NCBI RefSeq assembly: GCF_003201595.1
Contig: NZ_QJJS01000024.1
Location: 1-46,897 of the forward strand
Source of the DNA: Sphaerotilus hippei
Lineage (GTDB): Bacteria > Pseudomonadota > Gammaproteobacteria > Burkholderiales > Burkholderiaceae_C
Direction: 5' to 3'
Length of the DNA stretch: 46,897 bases
Shown here: one piece after another, positions 36,553 through 45,131 of the stretch
Position numbering within the stretch: position 1 is the first letter of the stretch
Layout: each line of letters begins with the position of its first letter
Program-made: the position numbers and the translations under genes
Notes under the pieces: model-generated
Databases searched by the model: none
What the model saw: only the letters and a program-made list of their open reading frames with translations
Told to the model about the DNA's origin: nothing

Positions 36553-36628
36553 TGGCTCCCCGACCTGGACTCGAACCAGGGACCTGCGGATTAACAGTCC
36601 GTCGCTCTACCAACTGAGCTATCAGGGA
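36553..36628 (-). tRNA. tRNA-Asn (anticodon GTT)
   Basis: A full 76-nt cloverleaf with CCA encoded. The acceptor stem is TCCCTGA/TCGGGGA with one G-U pair, the D stem GCTC/GAGC, the anticodon loop CTGTTAA with GTT at 36595-36593, and the T arm CCTGG-TTCGAGT-CCAGG. It has its own promoter and terminator. The gene borders the defence-like island on its 3' side, the side at which integrative elements insert. Confidence 0.98.
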
Positions 36629-36638
36629 ACAGCCTTCC

Positions 36639-36666
36639 ATTATATGGAGGAAATCGGAGCTTGCAA
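36639..36666 (-). promoter_or_regulatory. tRNA-Asn promoter
   Basis: On the minus strand TTGCAA (36666-36661) and the consensus TATAAT (36644-36639) are 16 bp apart, 10 bp before the 5' end of the mature tRNA. The hexamers and position are what a strong sigma-70 tRNA promoter should show. Confidence 0.85.
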
Positions 36667-36735
36667 GCACTTTCTGCAAGAACATTTGCCTATGATCGTC
36701 GGCATCGCTGCACAGCCTTGCCTGGAGACCTCCTC

Positions 36736-37890
36736 TTGCCCCGTTTCCTCCACACCGCCGACTGGCAGATCGGGCGCCAGTACGGCAGCCTGCCCCCGGA
36801 CAACGCCGTGCCGCTGGCGCAGGCGCGCTATGCGGCGGTGGAGCGGCTGGCCCAGCTGGCCACGGCGCAGCAGGTCGATGCGGTGCTGGTGGCGGGGGAC
36901 GTGTTCGATGCGCAGACGGTGTCGGACCGCTGCATCCGCCAGCTGTTCAATGCGCTGGCGGCTCATGCGGGGCCGTGGATCCTGCTGCCGGGCAACCACG
37001 ATGCGGCCCTGACCGAGAGCGTGTGGACCCGGGCGCTGCGGCTCGCGGCCGTGCCGCCGAACGTCCACCTGGCACTGAGCCCGCAACAGCTGGACTTCGC
37101 GGACCGGGGCTTCGTGGTGCTGCCCGCGCCGCTGACGCAGCGCCACACCTACAGCGACCTGACCGCGTGGTTCGACACGGCCGAGACCGAGCCGGGGCGG
37201 GTGCGCATCGGGCTGGCGCATGGCAGCGTGCAGGGCGTGCTGGCCGAGCAGATCGACTCGGCCAACCCGATCGCGCCGGACCGGCCCGAGCGGGCCCGGC
37301 TCGACTACCTGGCGATGGGCGACTGGCATGGCTGCAAGGCGATCCAGCCGCGACTCTGGTACAGCGGCACGCCGGAGACCGACCGCTTCAAGGCCAATGA
37401 CTCGGGCCGCGCGCTGCTGGTGGACGTGGCACACGCCGGGGCCGAGCCGCAGGTGACGGTGCTGGAGACCGGGCAGTTCCGCTGGACGAGCCTGGAGGCG
37501 ACGCTGCAGGTGGCCAGCGACCTGGACGGGCTGCTCGACCGGCTGGCCGCGCTGACGGCGCGTGACGTGGTGGACCTGAGCGTGAGCGGCCCGATCGACC
37601 TGGCCGGCCACCAGCGGCTGCAGGCTGCGCTGGGGCGCGCCGAGGCGCAGGCGCGCCACCTGGCGGCCGATCTCGGCGGGCTGCGGCTGGATCCGACCGA
37701 CGAGGACCTGGCGGGGCTGCACGCCGACGGCTACCTGGGCGAGGTGATCGACGAGCTGCGCGAGACCCGCCGGGCCGGGGGCGAGGCCGCCGGGGTGGCG
37801 CAGGACGCGCTGATGCTGCTGACCGCGGCGCTGGCCGCGCGCCAGGGCACGGCCGACGCCCCTGCCCTGCCGGCGGGAGCCGCCGCATGA
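36736..37890 (+). CDS. Mre11/SbcD-like (YhaO-type) DNA repair exonuclease
   Basis: A 384-residue calcineurin-like phosphoesterase. Metal-site motifs are HTADWQIGR (Asp9, with Gln in place of the usual His of D-x-H), LVAGDVFDA (Asp55), LLPGNHDA (Asn87, His88), IGLAHGS, and MGDWHGCK. It probably nicks or trims DNA ends using Mn2+, together with the ATPase encoded next. A TTG start at 36736 is chosen: GGAG lies 8 nt upstream, and the product then begins MPRFLHTADWQ as relatives do. The longer frame runs into the tRNA promoter region. Its stop overlaps the next start by 4 nt (ATGA). The Gln substitution is known in some COG0420 members. Confidence 0.88.
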   Translation: MPRFLHTADWQIGRQYGSLPPDNAVPLAQARYAAVERLAQLATAQQVDAVLVAGDVFDAQTVSDRCIRQLFNALAAHAGPWILLPGNHDAALTESVWTRALRLAAVPPNVHLALSPQQLDFADRGFVVLPAPLTQRHTYSDLTAWFDTAETEPGRVRIGLAHGSVQGVLAEQIDSANPIAPDRPERARLDYLAMGDWHGCKAIQPRLWYSGTPETDRFKANDSGRALLVDVAHAGAEPQVTVLETGQFRWTSLEATLQVASDLDGLLDRLAALTARDVVDLSVSGPIDLAGHQRLQAALGRAEAQARHLAADLGGLRLDPTDEDLAGLHADGYLGEVIDELRETRRAGGEAAGVAQDALMLLTAALAARQGTADAPALPAGAAA

Positions 37891-40604
37891 GCCCGAAACC
37901 AGGCATGTACCTGACCCGCCTGCGCGTCGAGCAGCTGCGCCAGTTCCGCCAGCCTTTCGAGCTGCGTGACCTGGAGCCCGGCCTGAACCTGTTCACCGGC
38001 CCGAACGAGGCCGGCAAGAGCACGCTGGTGCGCGCCATCCGCGCGGCCTTCTTCGAGCGCCACCGCTCGACGGCCGTCGACGACCTGAGGCCCTGGGGCG
38101 ACACGGGCGCGGCACCGGCCATCGAGCTGGATTTCATGCTCGACGGCCGGGCCTGCCGGCTGAGCAAGAGCTTCCTGGGCCGCAAGCGCTGCAGCCTGCA
38201 CCTCGCGCCACGGGCCGGCGAGCCGACGGCCGGCCAGCAGCTCGAAGGGGTGGAGGCCGAGGACCGGCTGGCCCAGCTCTTCGGTTTCCAGTTCGCCGGC
38301 AAGGGGGCGAGCAAGAGCGAGCACTGGGGCATCCCCGGCCTGCTGTGGGTGGAACAGGGCACGGGCCAGGAGCTGCACGACGCCGCCCGCCACGCCCGCG
38401 ACCACCTGCACGACGCGCTGCAGGGCCTGATCGGCGGCAACGCCGCGGGTGAGCTGGCGGCCACCGGCGGCGACGAGGTGCTGGAGCAGCTGCGCGCCTG
38501 GCGCGCCGAGCTGCTGACGCCGCAGGGCCGTCCGCGGGGGGCCCACTCGGAGGCGCTCGAGCAGGTGCAGGTGCTGGAGAGCGGACTGGCGGCGCTGGAC
38601 ACGCGGATCGCCACCTACCGCCAGCAGGTCGACCAGCTCGCCAGCGAGCGCGCGCTGCACCAGGCCGACGAGGTGCAGCGCCCCTGGGACCGGCTGCGCG
38701 GCGAGCTCGAGGCCGCACGCCAGCGCGAGGCGGCGCTGAAGGCCACCCAGCGGCAGCTCGACGACGACCGCATCCGCCACGCCCAGCGGGAGCAGACCCG
38801 CGGCCTGCTGCTCGAGCAGATCGAGGCCCACCAGCAGCAGGCGCAGGAACGTGGCCGTCGCGAGGCCGCGCTGGCCGAGGCTGGCACCCGGCTCCAGGCC
38901 AGCGCGGCGGCGCTGGCACCGGCCCGCCAGCAGGCCGAGGCCACGCGAGCGGCCAGCGTGCGCGCCCGCGAGCAGGTGCAGGCGGCGCGCCAGGACGAAC
39001 ACCGCCGCACCCTGCTCGAGCAGCAGGCCCGCGACCACGACGGCGCCGCCCGGCTGCAGGACATGCTGGACCGCGCCCGGGCCGGGCAGCAGGCGCTGGT
39101 GCAGCTCCGGCAGGCCGCGGCAGCCAGCGCGATCACGCTGGCCGAGGTGCAGGCGCTGCGCCAGCTGGACGCACGGCGGCGCCATCTGGCGCTGCAGCGC
39201 GAGGCCGTCGCCACCCGGCTGACCCATGTGCTGCAGCCCGGGCAACGGGTGCGGCTGGACGGCCTCGCGCTGGAAGGCCGGGGAGAGCGGCACCTGTCGG
39301 CGCCCGCCGTGCTGGTGATCGAGGGCGTGGGCGAATTCACCATCATCCCCGGCGGCCAGGACCTGGCGACGCTGGCCCGCGACGAGGCCGCGGCACAGGA
39401 CGGCCTGCTGGCCGCGCTGCAGCGCGCCGGGCTGCAGGACCTGGACGAGGCCGAGGCCCGCCTGCTCACCCACGAGGACCTGCGCACCCGGATCCAGCTG
39501 GCCGAGCAGGCCCTGGCGCTGAGCGCCCCGCGTGGCGTCGAGGCGCTCGCCGAGGAGGCCGACCGCCTCGCGGCCCGGCGGCTCACGACCGCGACGGCGC
39601 TGGCGCGGCTGGCGCCCGCCGCGGAGCAGGCCGGCAGCCACACCGAGCTTGGCGCCCCCGATCTGGCCCGGGCCGAAGCGCTGCAGGACAGCACCCGCCA
39701 GGACGAGGACCGGGCCGCGGCCGCGCTGTCGCTGGCCCAGCAGCAGCACGCCGCCAGCCTGAGCCGCGAGGCCGAGGCCCGGCGTGAGCTCGACGCGGTG
39801 CGCTGCGCGCTGGACGACCCGCAGCGGCTGGAGCGCCATGCCGAAGCCCAGCGCCAGCTGCTGGAGGCCAGCGCCGAGCGGGATGCGCTGGCCACCCGCA
39901 TGGCCAGCACGCAGGCGCAGATCGAGGCGATCCGCCCGGACCTCGTGCAGCAGGACCTGCTGCGGCTGAGCCGCAGCATCGAGCAGGCCGAGCAGGCGCA
40001 CCAGCGCCGCCGCGAGCAGATCCTGCTGCTCGAGCACGACCTGCACAAGGCCGGCGCCCAGGGGCTGGAAGAGCAGCGTGAACACGCGGCCGGAGAACTC
40101 GGGCGCGCCCGGCGGCGCCTGGACGAGCTGCAGCGCCGCGCCGCCGCGCTCGACCTGCTCTGCCGCCAGCTCGACGCCCGGCGCCAGGCCACCATCACGC
40201 GCTTGCAGGCGCCGCTGCAGCGCCACCTCGACGCCTGCCTGCGCCTGCTGATGCCGCAGGCGCGGCTGCAGATCGATGCGCAGCTCGCCCCGGGCGCGCT
40301 GACGCGCCCGGACCATGGCGGGGTGGCGCAGACGGGTGAATTCGGCGCGCTGAGCTTCGGTGCGCGGGAGCAGCTGGGCCTGATCAGCCGCTTCGCCTAC
40401 GCCGACCTGCTGCGCGAGGCGGGCCGCCCGACGCTGCTGATCCTCGACGACGCACTGGTGCACAGCGATGCGGGGCGGCTGGCGCAGATGAAGCGGGTGC
40501 TGTTCGACGCCGCGCAACGCCACCAGGTGCTGCTGTTCAGCTGCCACCCCGAGGCTTGGCGCGACCTGGGCGCCATCGAGCGGCCGATCGTGCGGCCGGC
40601 CTGA
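37887..40604 (+). CDS. Rad50/SbcC-like (YhaN-type) ATPase
   Basis: A 905-residue SMC-like ATPase. Walker A GPNEAGKST lies at residues 38-46. It is followed by a long, Ala/Gln/Glu/Arg-rich coiled-coil region (about 180-770) and a C-terminal lobe with GALSFGAREQLGLI (signature) and Walker B TLLILDDALVHSD near 850. No CxxC zinc hook is present in the coiled coil, which separates it from true SbcC/Rad50 and fits the shorter YhaN group. ATG overlaps the exonuclease stop by 4 nt, so the two form a co-translated Mre11-Rad50-like complex. A hairpin overlapping its stop codon ends the unit. DNA-end processing is inferred from the family. Confidence 0.9.
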   Translation: MSPKPGMYLTRLRVEQLRQFRQPFELRDLEPGLNLFTGPNEAGKSTLVRAIRAAFFERHRSTAVDDLRPWGDTGAAPAIELDFMLDGRACRLSKSFLGRKRCSLHLAPRAGEPTAGQQLEGVEAEDRLAQLFGFQFAGKGASKSEHWGIPGLLWVEQGTGQELHDAARHARDHLHDALQGLIGGNAAGELAATGGDEVLEQLRAWRAELLTPQGRPRGAHSEALEQVQVLESGLAALDTRIATYRQQVDQLASERALHQADEVQRPWDRLRGELEAARQREAALKATQRQLDDDRIRHAQREQTRGLLLEQIEAHQQQAQERGRREAALAEAGTRLQASAAALAPARQQAEATRAASVRAREQVQAARQDEHRRTLLEQQARDHDGAARLQDMLDRARAGQQALVQLRQAAAASAITLAEVQALRQLDARRRHLALQREAVATRLTHVLQPGQRVRLDGLALEGRGERHLSAPAVLVIEGVGEFTIIPGGQDLATLARDEAAAQDGLLAALQRAGLQDLDEAEARLLTHEDLRTRIQLAEQALALSAPRGVEALAEEADRLAARRLTTATALARLAPAAEQAGSHTELGAPDLARAEALQDSTRQDEDRAAAALSLAQQQHAASLSREAEARRELDAVRCALDDPQRLERHAEAQRQLLEASAERDALATRMASTQAQIEAIRPDLVQQDLLRLSRSIEQAEQAHQRRREQILLLEHDLHKAGAQGLEEQREHAAGELGRARRRLDELQRRAAALDLLCRQLDARRQATITRLQAPLQRHLDACLRLLMPQARLQIDAQLAPGALTRPDHGGVAQTGEFGALSFGAREQLGLISRFAYADLLREAGRPTLLILDDALVHSDAGRLAQMKRVLFDAAQRHQVLLFSCHPEAWRDLGAIERPIVRPA

Positions 40605-40638
40605 GCCCGGGCCGGGCCTTCCCGCCCGGCCGGCTCAG
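40601..40638. terminator. Shared hairpin over the stop codons of two convergent genes
   Basis: CTGAGCC and GGCCGGGC (40601-40617, 2-nt bulge) pair with GCCCGGCC and GGCTCAG (40624-40638), giving 15 bp and a 6-nt loop. The stem includes both the TGA of the Rad50-like gene and that of rbgA. No T run follows, so it may work with Rho or simply protect the 3' ends. Confidence 0.5.
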
Positions 40639-41648
40639 GACGCGGCAGCGGAGCGGTCGTCGTCCGGGGAGGCGTCCGTGTCGGCATCGACGCCGGATTC
40701 ATCCTCGTCCTCGACTTCAGCCTCGGCCTGGCGGCGCGCGCCCTTGCGCGGCAGCGACTTCAGGCGCTGACGCTCGGCTTCGGCCTCGCGGGCGGCCTCG
40801 AGCCAGGTGGTGAACTCGGCCGGGGTCTCCAGCGTGATGCGGCCCAGGCCACCGGCACGGAACTCGTGCAGCACCATCTCGGCGGCCTTCTGCAGGTTGA
40901 TGCGCCCGCCGCTGAGCACCGCGCCACGCTTGCGGCCGATGACCTCGAGCAGCTCCGGGGCGTTGAGCGAGGCATCGGGCGTGACCTTGAAACGGGCCTC
41001 GAGCGCGCCCGGATAGGACTCGCGCAGCGCGTCGATCAGCACCAGGCTGACCTCTTCCTCGTCGTAGGCATTGCGGCCCACCGCACCGCTGGCGGCCAGG
41101 TGGTAACCACTGCGCTCGACGATGATCTTGGGCCACAGCATGCCGGGGGTGTCGATCAGGTGGAAGTCGCTGGCCAGCGCGATCAGCTGCTCGTTGCGGG
41201 TGATGCCCGGCTCGTCACCGGTCTTGGCCGCACGCTTGCCCAGCAGGGTGTTGATCAGCGTGGACTTGCCGACGTTGGGGATGCCGCAGATCAGCACCCG
41301 CATCGGCTTGTCCAGGCCCTTGCGGTTGGGCGCGAGCGTGCGGCAGCTGGTGATCAGGCGCTGGGCCGGTGCGGTCACGCTGGCGTCCAGGCCGATGGCG
41401 CTGGTGCCCGGCAGGCCGTTGTAGTGCGCCAGCCAGAGCTCGGTGCGCGCCGGGTCGGCCAGATCCTGCTTGTTGAGCACCTTGAGCGTGGGTCGCCCGC
41501 GCATCAGCTCGGCCAGCATCGGGTTGGCGCTGGAGCCGGGCAGGCGGGCGTCGAGCAGCTCGATCACGACGTCGACGCCCAGCTTGACCCGCTCGAGCAG
41601 GGCCTTCCGGGTCGAGTTCATGTGACCGGGGAACCACTGGATGGCCAT
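40635..41648 (-). CDS. rbgA: Ribosome biogenesis GTPase RbgA/YlqF
   Basis: A 337-residue circularly permuted GTPase needed for late 50S subunit assembly in the family. N-terminal FPGHMNSTRK is followed by the G4 motif LNKQD (58-62), which precedes G1 GIPNVGKST (122-130), and G3 DTPG (166-169). This order is diagnostic of permutation. The C-terminal domain (LLEVIGRKRGAVLSGG) binds rRNA, and the protein ends in a long acidic tail rich in Asp/Glu. The start MAIQWFPGHM at 41648 matches relatives. An open frame continues far upstream only because of GC bias. A short AGAGA lies 8-12 nt before the ATG. It is convergent with the Rad50-like gene. Confidence 0.95.
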   Translation of the reverse strand: MAIQWFPGHMNSTRKALLERVKLGVDVVIELLDARLPGSSANPMLAELMRGRPTLKVLNKQDLADPARTELWLAHYNGLPGTSAIGLDASVTAPAQRLITSCRTLAPNRKGLDKPMRVLICGIPNVGKSTLINTLLGKRAAKTGDEPGITRNEQLIALASDFHLIDTPGMLWPKIIVERSGYHLAASGAVGRNAYDEEEVSLVLIDALRESYPGALEARFKVTPDASLNAPELLEVIGRKRGAVLSGGRINLQKAAEMVLHEFRAGGLGRITLETPAEFTTWLEAAREAEAERQRLKSLPRKGARRQAEAEVEDEDESGVDADTDASPDDDRSAAAS

Positions 41649-41755
41649 GGGCTGTGTCTCTTTCTGTGTGCCGGCGCGGCGCGGGGTGGCGGGGTCGTGG
41701 TGCGCGCCGCGGGGCGACAGTGTGCCACTGTCGCCGGACCGGGCCGCCACGATCC

Positions 41756-42433
41756 TCAGTCGGGCGACCAGCGGTATTCCATCTGCCGTGCCACGGCCCG
41801 GGCGGGATCGGGGCCCAGCAGCCGCGCCACCAGGTGCAGGCTCATCTCGATGCCCGCCGAGATGCCCCCCGACGTGAGCAGGCCGCCAAGGTCGACGAAC
41901 GGCACGCCGGCGACCACCTCCAGGCCCGGATGCAGGCGCTGCAGATCGGCCTGGTCCTCCCAGTGCGTGGTCACCCGCCTGCCCTCGAGCAGGCCCAGCC
42001 GCGCCAGCAGGAACGCGCCGGTGCACACCGACGCGACCAGCGGCGCCTGCCGCGCCGCGGCACGGGTCCAGGCCTGGATCGCCGGGCTGGCCAGCGGCTC
42101 GTCCATCACCCCGCCCGGCACGATCAGCAGATCGAGGTCCGGCGCGTCGGCGAAGGTCTGCATCGGCAGCACCGGCAGGCCGTGGCGCGCCCGCACCGGC
42201 GTGGCGTCGACCGCGATGGTGCGGACCTGGAAGGCCGCATGGGCGCAGAGCCCGTCGCGACGGGCCACCCGCGAGGCCACGGAAAACACCTCGAAGGGCC
42301 CGGCGAAGTCCAGCACCTCGACGTCGGTGAACAGCAGGATGCCGACCTGCAGCGGCAGCCCGGCCTGCAGGCGCTGGCGCAGCACGAGGTCCGCAGGGTG
42401 GACGGGACGGGCGGCAGGGATGGCAAGGCTCAT
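41756..42433 (-). CDS. DJ-1/PfpI family protein
   Basis: A 225-residue protein of the class I glutamine amidotransferase-like DJ-1/PfpI superfamily. VGILLFTDVEVLDFAGPFEVF lies near the N-terminus (given here as VGILLFTDVEV + LDFAGPFEVF). LLIVPGG lies at 102-108, and the nucleophile elbow is SVCTGAF with Cys137. No DNA-binding domain is present, so it is the free-standing counterpart of the GlxA-type regulator encoded next to it. AAGGAG lies 8 nt before ATG 42433. The gene follows the regulator gene by 36 nt on the same strand and is likely co-transcribed. Relatives are isonitrile hydratases, amidases or glyoxalase-like enzymes; the substrate here is unknown. Confidence 0.88.
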   Translation of the reverse strand: MSLAIPAARPVHPADLVLRQRLQAGLPLQVGILLFTDVEVLDFAGPFEVFSVASRVARRDGLCAHAAFQVRTIAVDATPVRARHGLPVLPMQTFADAPDLDLLIVPGGVMDEPLASPAIQAWTRAAARQAPLVASVCTGAFLLARLGLLEGRRVTTHWEDQADLQRLHPGLEVVAGVPFVDLGGLLTSGGISAGIEMSLHLVARLLGPDPARAVARQMEYRWSPD

Positions 42434-42469
42434 GGCCGGAACTCCTTCGGGGAGGGATGGACCCGGGGG

Positions 42470-43531
42470 TCAGGGATCGAGGGGAGGCGGACCGAACCGG
42501 GTCCGGTGGTCGAGCGGGGTCAGGCCCAGGCGACGGCGGAAGCAGCGGCCCATCACGTCGGCGCTGGCGAAGCCGCAGCGCTGCGCCACGCGCGACAGCG
42601 GCAGCGCCGTCTGCTCGAGCAGCTGGCGGGCCTGCTGCAGGCGCACCTGCTCGACGAAGGCCGCCGGCGTCAGGCCGGTGTCGCGCACGAAGGCCCGGCT
42701 GAGGTGGCGCGGGCTGAGCGCCACCAGAGCGGCCAGCGTCTCCAGGCGCAGGTCGGCCTGGGGCCGGGCCCGCACCCGCTCCTGCACCTGCTGCACCGCG
42801 GCGCGGGGTGCCATCGCCTGGGCCTGCAAGGGCTCGCTGAACTGCGACTGCCCGCCGGGCCGGTGCAGGTACATGACCAGCTCGCGCGCGACCCGCAGCG
42901 CCAGCGCGCGGCCATGGTCGGCCTGGATCAGGGCCAGCGCCAGGTCGATGCCGGCGGTCACGCCGGCCGAGGTCCAGACGCCCTGGTCGCAGAGGTAGAG
43001 CGCATCGGGCTCGACCACCACCCGAGGATGGCGCCGCGCCAGCCGCTCGCACCAGTTCCAGTGCGTCACCGCCCGGCGCCCGTCGAGCAGGCCGGCCGCG
43101 GCCAGCAGCAGGGCACCGGTGCAGATCGAACCCAGGCGCCGCACGCGCCCTGCCCCGGCCTGCAGCCAGTCGCGCCAGTGCGGGTCCTCGCAGGCACGCT
43201 CCACGCCCCGTCCACCGGCGACCAGCAGCGTGTCGATGCCAGACATCAGGGCCGGATCCGCCAGCTCGGCCCGCCCGCGGCGGGCCAGCAGCTCCAGCCC
43301 GGAAGACGCCCGCACCGGCCCGGCCTCGGCGGCGACCACCTGCACCGAATAGCCCGGCAGGCCCCGGGCCTGGAGAAAGCCGGCGGCGGTGGCGAACGCC
43401 TCCAGCGGGCCAACGGCATCCAGCAGCTCGAAGTCGGGATAGACCAGCATCACGACCTGGCGCTCGACCGGCCCCGACGCGGTGGCCGTCGCGGGTGCGG
43501 GTGCGGGTGCCAGGATCTGCGGTGAGCTCAT
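42470..43531 (-). CDS. GlxA-family AraC-type transcriptional regulator
   Basis: A 353-residue regulator with two parts. Residues about 25-205 form a DJ-1/PfpI-like sensor (VVMLVYPDFELLDAVGPLEAF region, LLVAGGRG, Cys137 in SICTGAL). Residues about 245-345 form an AraC double helix-turn-helix (LAALVALSPRHLSRAF, then RVAQRCGFASADVMGRCFRR). It keeps the nucleophile cysteine, so ligand processing or redox sensing is possible. The start MSSPQILAP at 43531 is chosen. A GAGG only 1-2 nt upstream is too close to be a good ribosome-binding site, so a start slightly further in cannot be excluded. The adjacent amidase-like gene is its probable target or partner. Confidence 0.88.
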   Translation of the reverse strand: MSSPQILAPAPAPATATASGPVERQVVMLVYPDFELLDAVGPLEAFATAAGFLQARGLPGYSVQVVAAEAGPVRASSGLELLARRGRAELADPALMSGIDTLLVAGGRGVERACEDPHWRDWLQAGAGRVRRLGSICTGALLLAAAGLLDGRRAVTHWNWCERLARRHPRVVVEPDALYLCDQGVWTSAGVTAGIDLALALIQADHGRALALRVARELVMYLHRPGGQSQFSEPLQAQAMAPRAAVQQVQERVRARPQADLRLETLAALVALSPRHLSRAFVRDTGLTPAAFVEQVRLQQARQLLEQTALPLSRVAQRCGFASADVMGRCFRRRLGLTPLDHRTRFGPPPLDP

Positions 43532-43741
43532 GCCTCGATTCTGCGCATGCCGATGCATGTCCGGATGGACATCTTTCCGACGAATCAGGACCTGCGGGCT
43601 CTTTCCAGGCCCAGGCCACGCCGGCCGCGTCCGGCGCCCGTCGGGCCGTGCCACCATCGAGCGCGGCGGCCCGGCCCATCCGTGCGGCCGGGCCCGACCC
43701 GCGCTGCGGGACAATGACGCCCCGTCCAGGACTCCCGCACG

Positions 43742-43966
43742 ATGAAAACCTACACCCTCGAAGTCCAGCGCTACAAGGCCGCTTCCAGCAGCCATGGCCT
43801 GGTGAACATCAAGTTCGACGCCACGGTGGTGCCCCGCACGACCCCCGAAGGCCAGGAACCCGCCCATGTGCTGAGCATGAGCGAGGCCGATGCACGTTCG
43901 CTGATGCTGCTGATCAAGGCGCAGCTGAGCGAATTCGACAAGCGCAAGGCCCGCAGCCAGCGCTGA
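43742..43966 (+). CDS. Small conserved-looking cytoplasmic protein
   Basis: A 74-residue protein, MKTYTLEVQRYK at the start, with alternating strand pattern in the first half (VNIKFDATVVPR) and a helix in the second (SEADARSLMLLIKAQLSEF). The tail is basic. AGGA lies about 10 nt before the ATG, and codon use matches its neighbours, so it looks genuine. I recognise no named domain. It lies between two minus-strand genes, with 210 bp of leader upstream. Confidence 0.75.
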   Translation: MKTYTLEVQRYKAASSSHGLVNIKFDATVVPRTTPEGQEPAHVLSMSEADARSLMLLIKAQLSEFDKRKARSQR

Positions 43967-44002
43967 ACGGCGCTGGCATCACCGCGGGCCACCGGCCCGG
44001 CA

Positions 44003-45022
44003 TCAGGGCTCGTCGCGCACCCGCACGAAGCTGGCGAAACGCGGCAGCCCGCGGGCCGTGCGGCCGCGGAAGCTGTAGGTGACGACACTGCCCGGCGGGG
44101 GTGGCGAGGCCCGTTCGGCGTCGCTGAAGCCGGTGCCGATGAGCAGCACCAGGCCCTCGGCGGTGCGCACCTCGAGGGCGCCCAGCCGACCGGCATGCCG
44201 GCCACGCCCGGGGCGGTGGCCGAGCACCACGGCCTCGGCATCCTCCAGGCGCTTGAGCTTGAGCAGCACCGGCTGCCGGCCGGCGACGTACGCCGCATCG
44301 GCCCGGTGCAGCATCAGGCCCTCGCCACCGGCGGCCAGCACGCGGTCGAGCGTGGCCTGCAGCGCCACGGTGTCCGCGAGCCGGAACTGGCGGGCGGCCT
44401 GCAGCTGGGGCCAGCGGGCGGCCTCGCACAGGCGCTCGATGCGCTCGGCCCGCTGCTCGAAGCTGCCCGGCTCGCCCGGCAGCTCGAACACCACGAAACG
44501 CAGCTCGCGCCAGAGCGGACCGTTGTCGCCACCCCGGCGCAGGCCGGCCGACAGATCCTCGAAGCGACCCCGGCCCAGCCAGAGCTCACCGTCGAGCGGC
44601 ACCGGCGGCAGGCGGGCCACGAACCAGTCGGGCGCCGGCACCGGCGCGCCGCTGCGGAAGTGCAGCACCCGACCGTCCCAGCAGGCCCGCACGCCATCGA
44701 GCTTCTCGCTGACGAGGTAGCGGGCCGGATCGAACACCGCCGGGGCGGTCTGCGCCAGCAGCAGGCCGTGACGCTGGCAGATCGACCGGGGCGGCGCCAC
44801 GACGGGAGCCGGCACCGGGCCATGCGGCCCGGTGCCGATCGCCGTGGTGGCCACGCCGGCCGGCGGATCCTGCGGCGCGGCCAGCGCCACCAGGGGCGGG
44901 CCGGCCAGCACCCAGGCCAGCAGCATCGGCCCGCCCAGCCTCGCGCCTCCCGACCGGCATCCCCCGGTGGACGACACGGGCCACGGCGGCCGTGGAACGC
45001 GGTCAAGCGGCAAGGTGGACAT
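44003..45022 (-). CDS. ligE: Exported minimal ATP-dependent DNA ligase (LigE-like)
   Basis: A 339-residue protein. An N-terminal membrane-targeting stretch (about 31-49, LLAWVLAGPPLVALAAP) suggests export to the periplasm. It is followed by a compact ATP-dependent ligase core. The nucleotidyl motif is SEKLDGVRACWDG with catalytic Lys107. Motif III is represented by FVVFELP, motif IV by GEGLMLHR, and motif V by VLLKLKR. A small OB-like C-terminal domain ends the protein (TGFSDAERA...VVTYSF). This layout is that of LigE, found in some Gram-negative bacteria and proposed to act on incoming or extracellular DNA. AAGGGG lies 6 nt before ATG 45022. It is next to exonuclease I, in the same direction. 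Confidence 0.88.
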   Translation of the reverse strand: MSTLPLDRVPRPPWPVSSTGGCRSGGARLGGPMLLAWVLAGPPLVALAAPQDPPAGVATTAIGTGPHGPVPAPVVAPPRSICQRHGLLLAQTAPAVFDPARYLVSEKLDGVRACWDGRVLHFRSGAPVPAPDWFVARLPPVPLDGELWLGRGRFEDLSAGLRRGGDNGPLWRELRFVVFELPGEPGSFEQRAERIERLCEAARWPQLQAARQFRLADTVALQATLDRVLAAGGEGLMLHRADAAYVAGRQPVLLKLKRLEDAEAVVLGHRPGRGRHAGRLGALEVRTAEGLVLLIGTGFSDAERASPPPPGSVVTYSFRGRTARGLPRFASFVRVRDEP

Positions 45023-45131
45023 CGGGAACCCCTTCCGGCACGTGGTGGTGATGCACCACAGCGTAGGCCGAGCCGCCGGCCGGCGCACTCCCTCCGAAGG
45101 GGTCCCTCTTCCGGGGCAGGCCTGGCCGGCG

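Noticed and set aside
37731-40547. 938-codon minus-strand open frame opposite the Rad50-like gene
   Set aside because: Antisense shadow of a strongly biased coding sequence; the plus frame has Walker A/B motifs.
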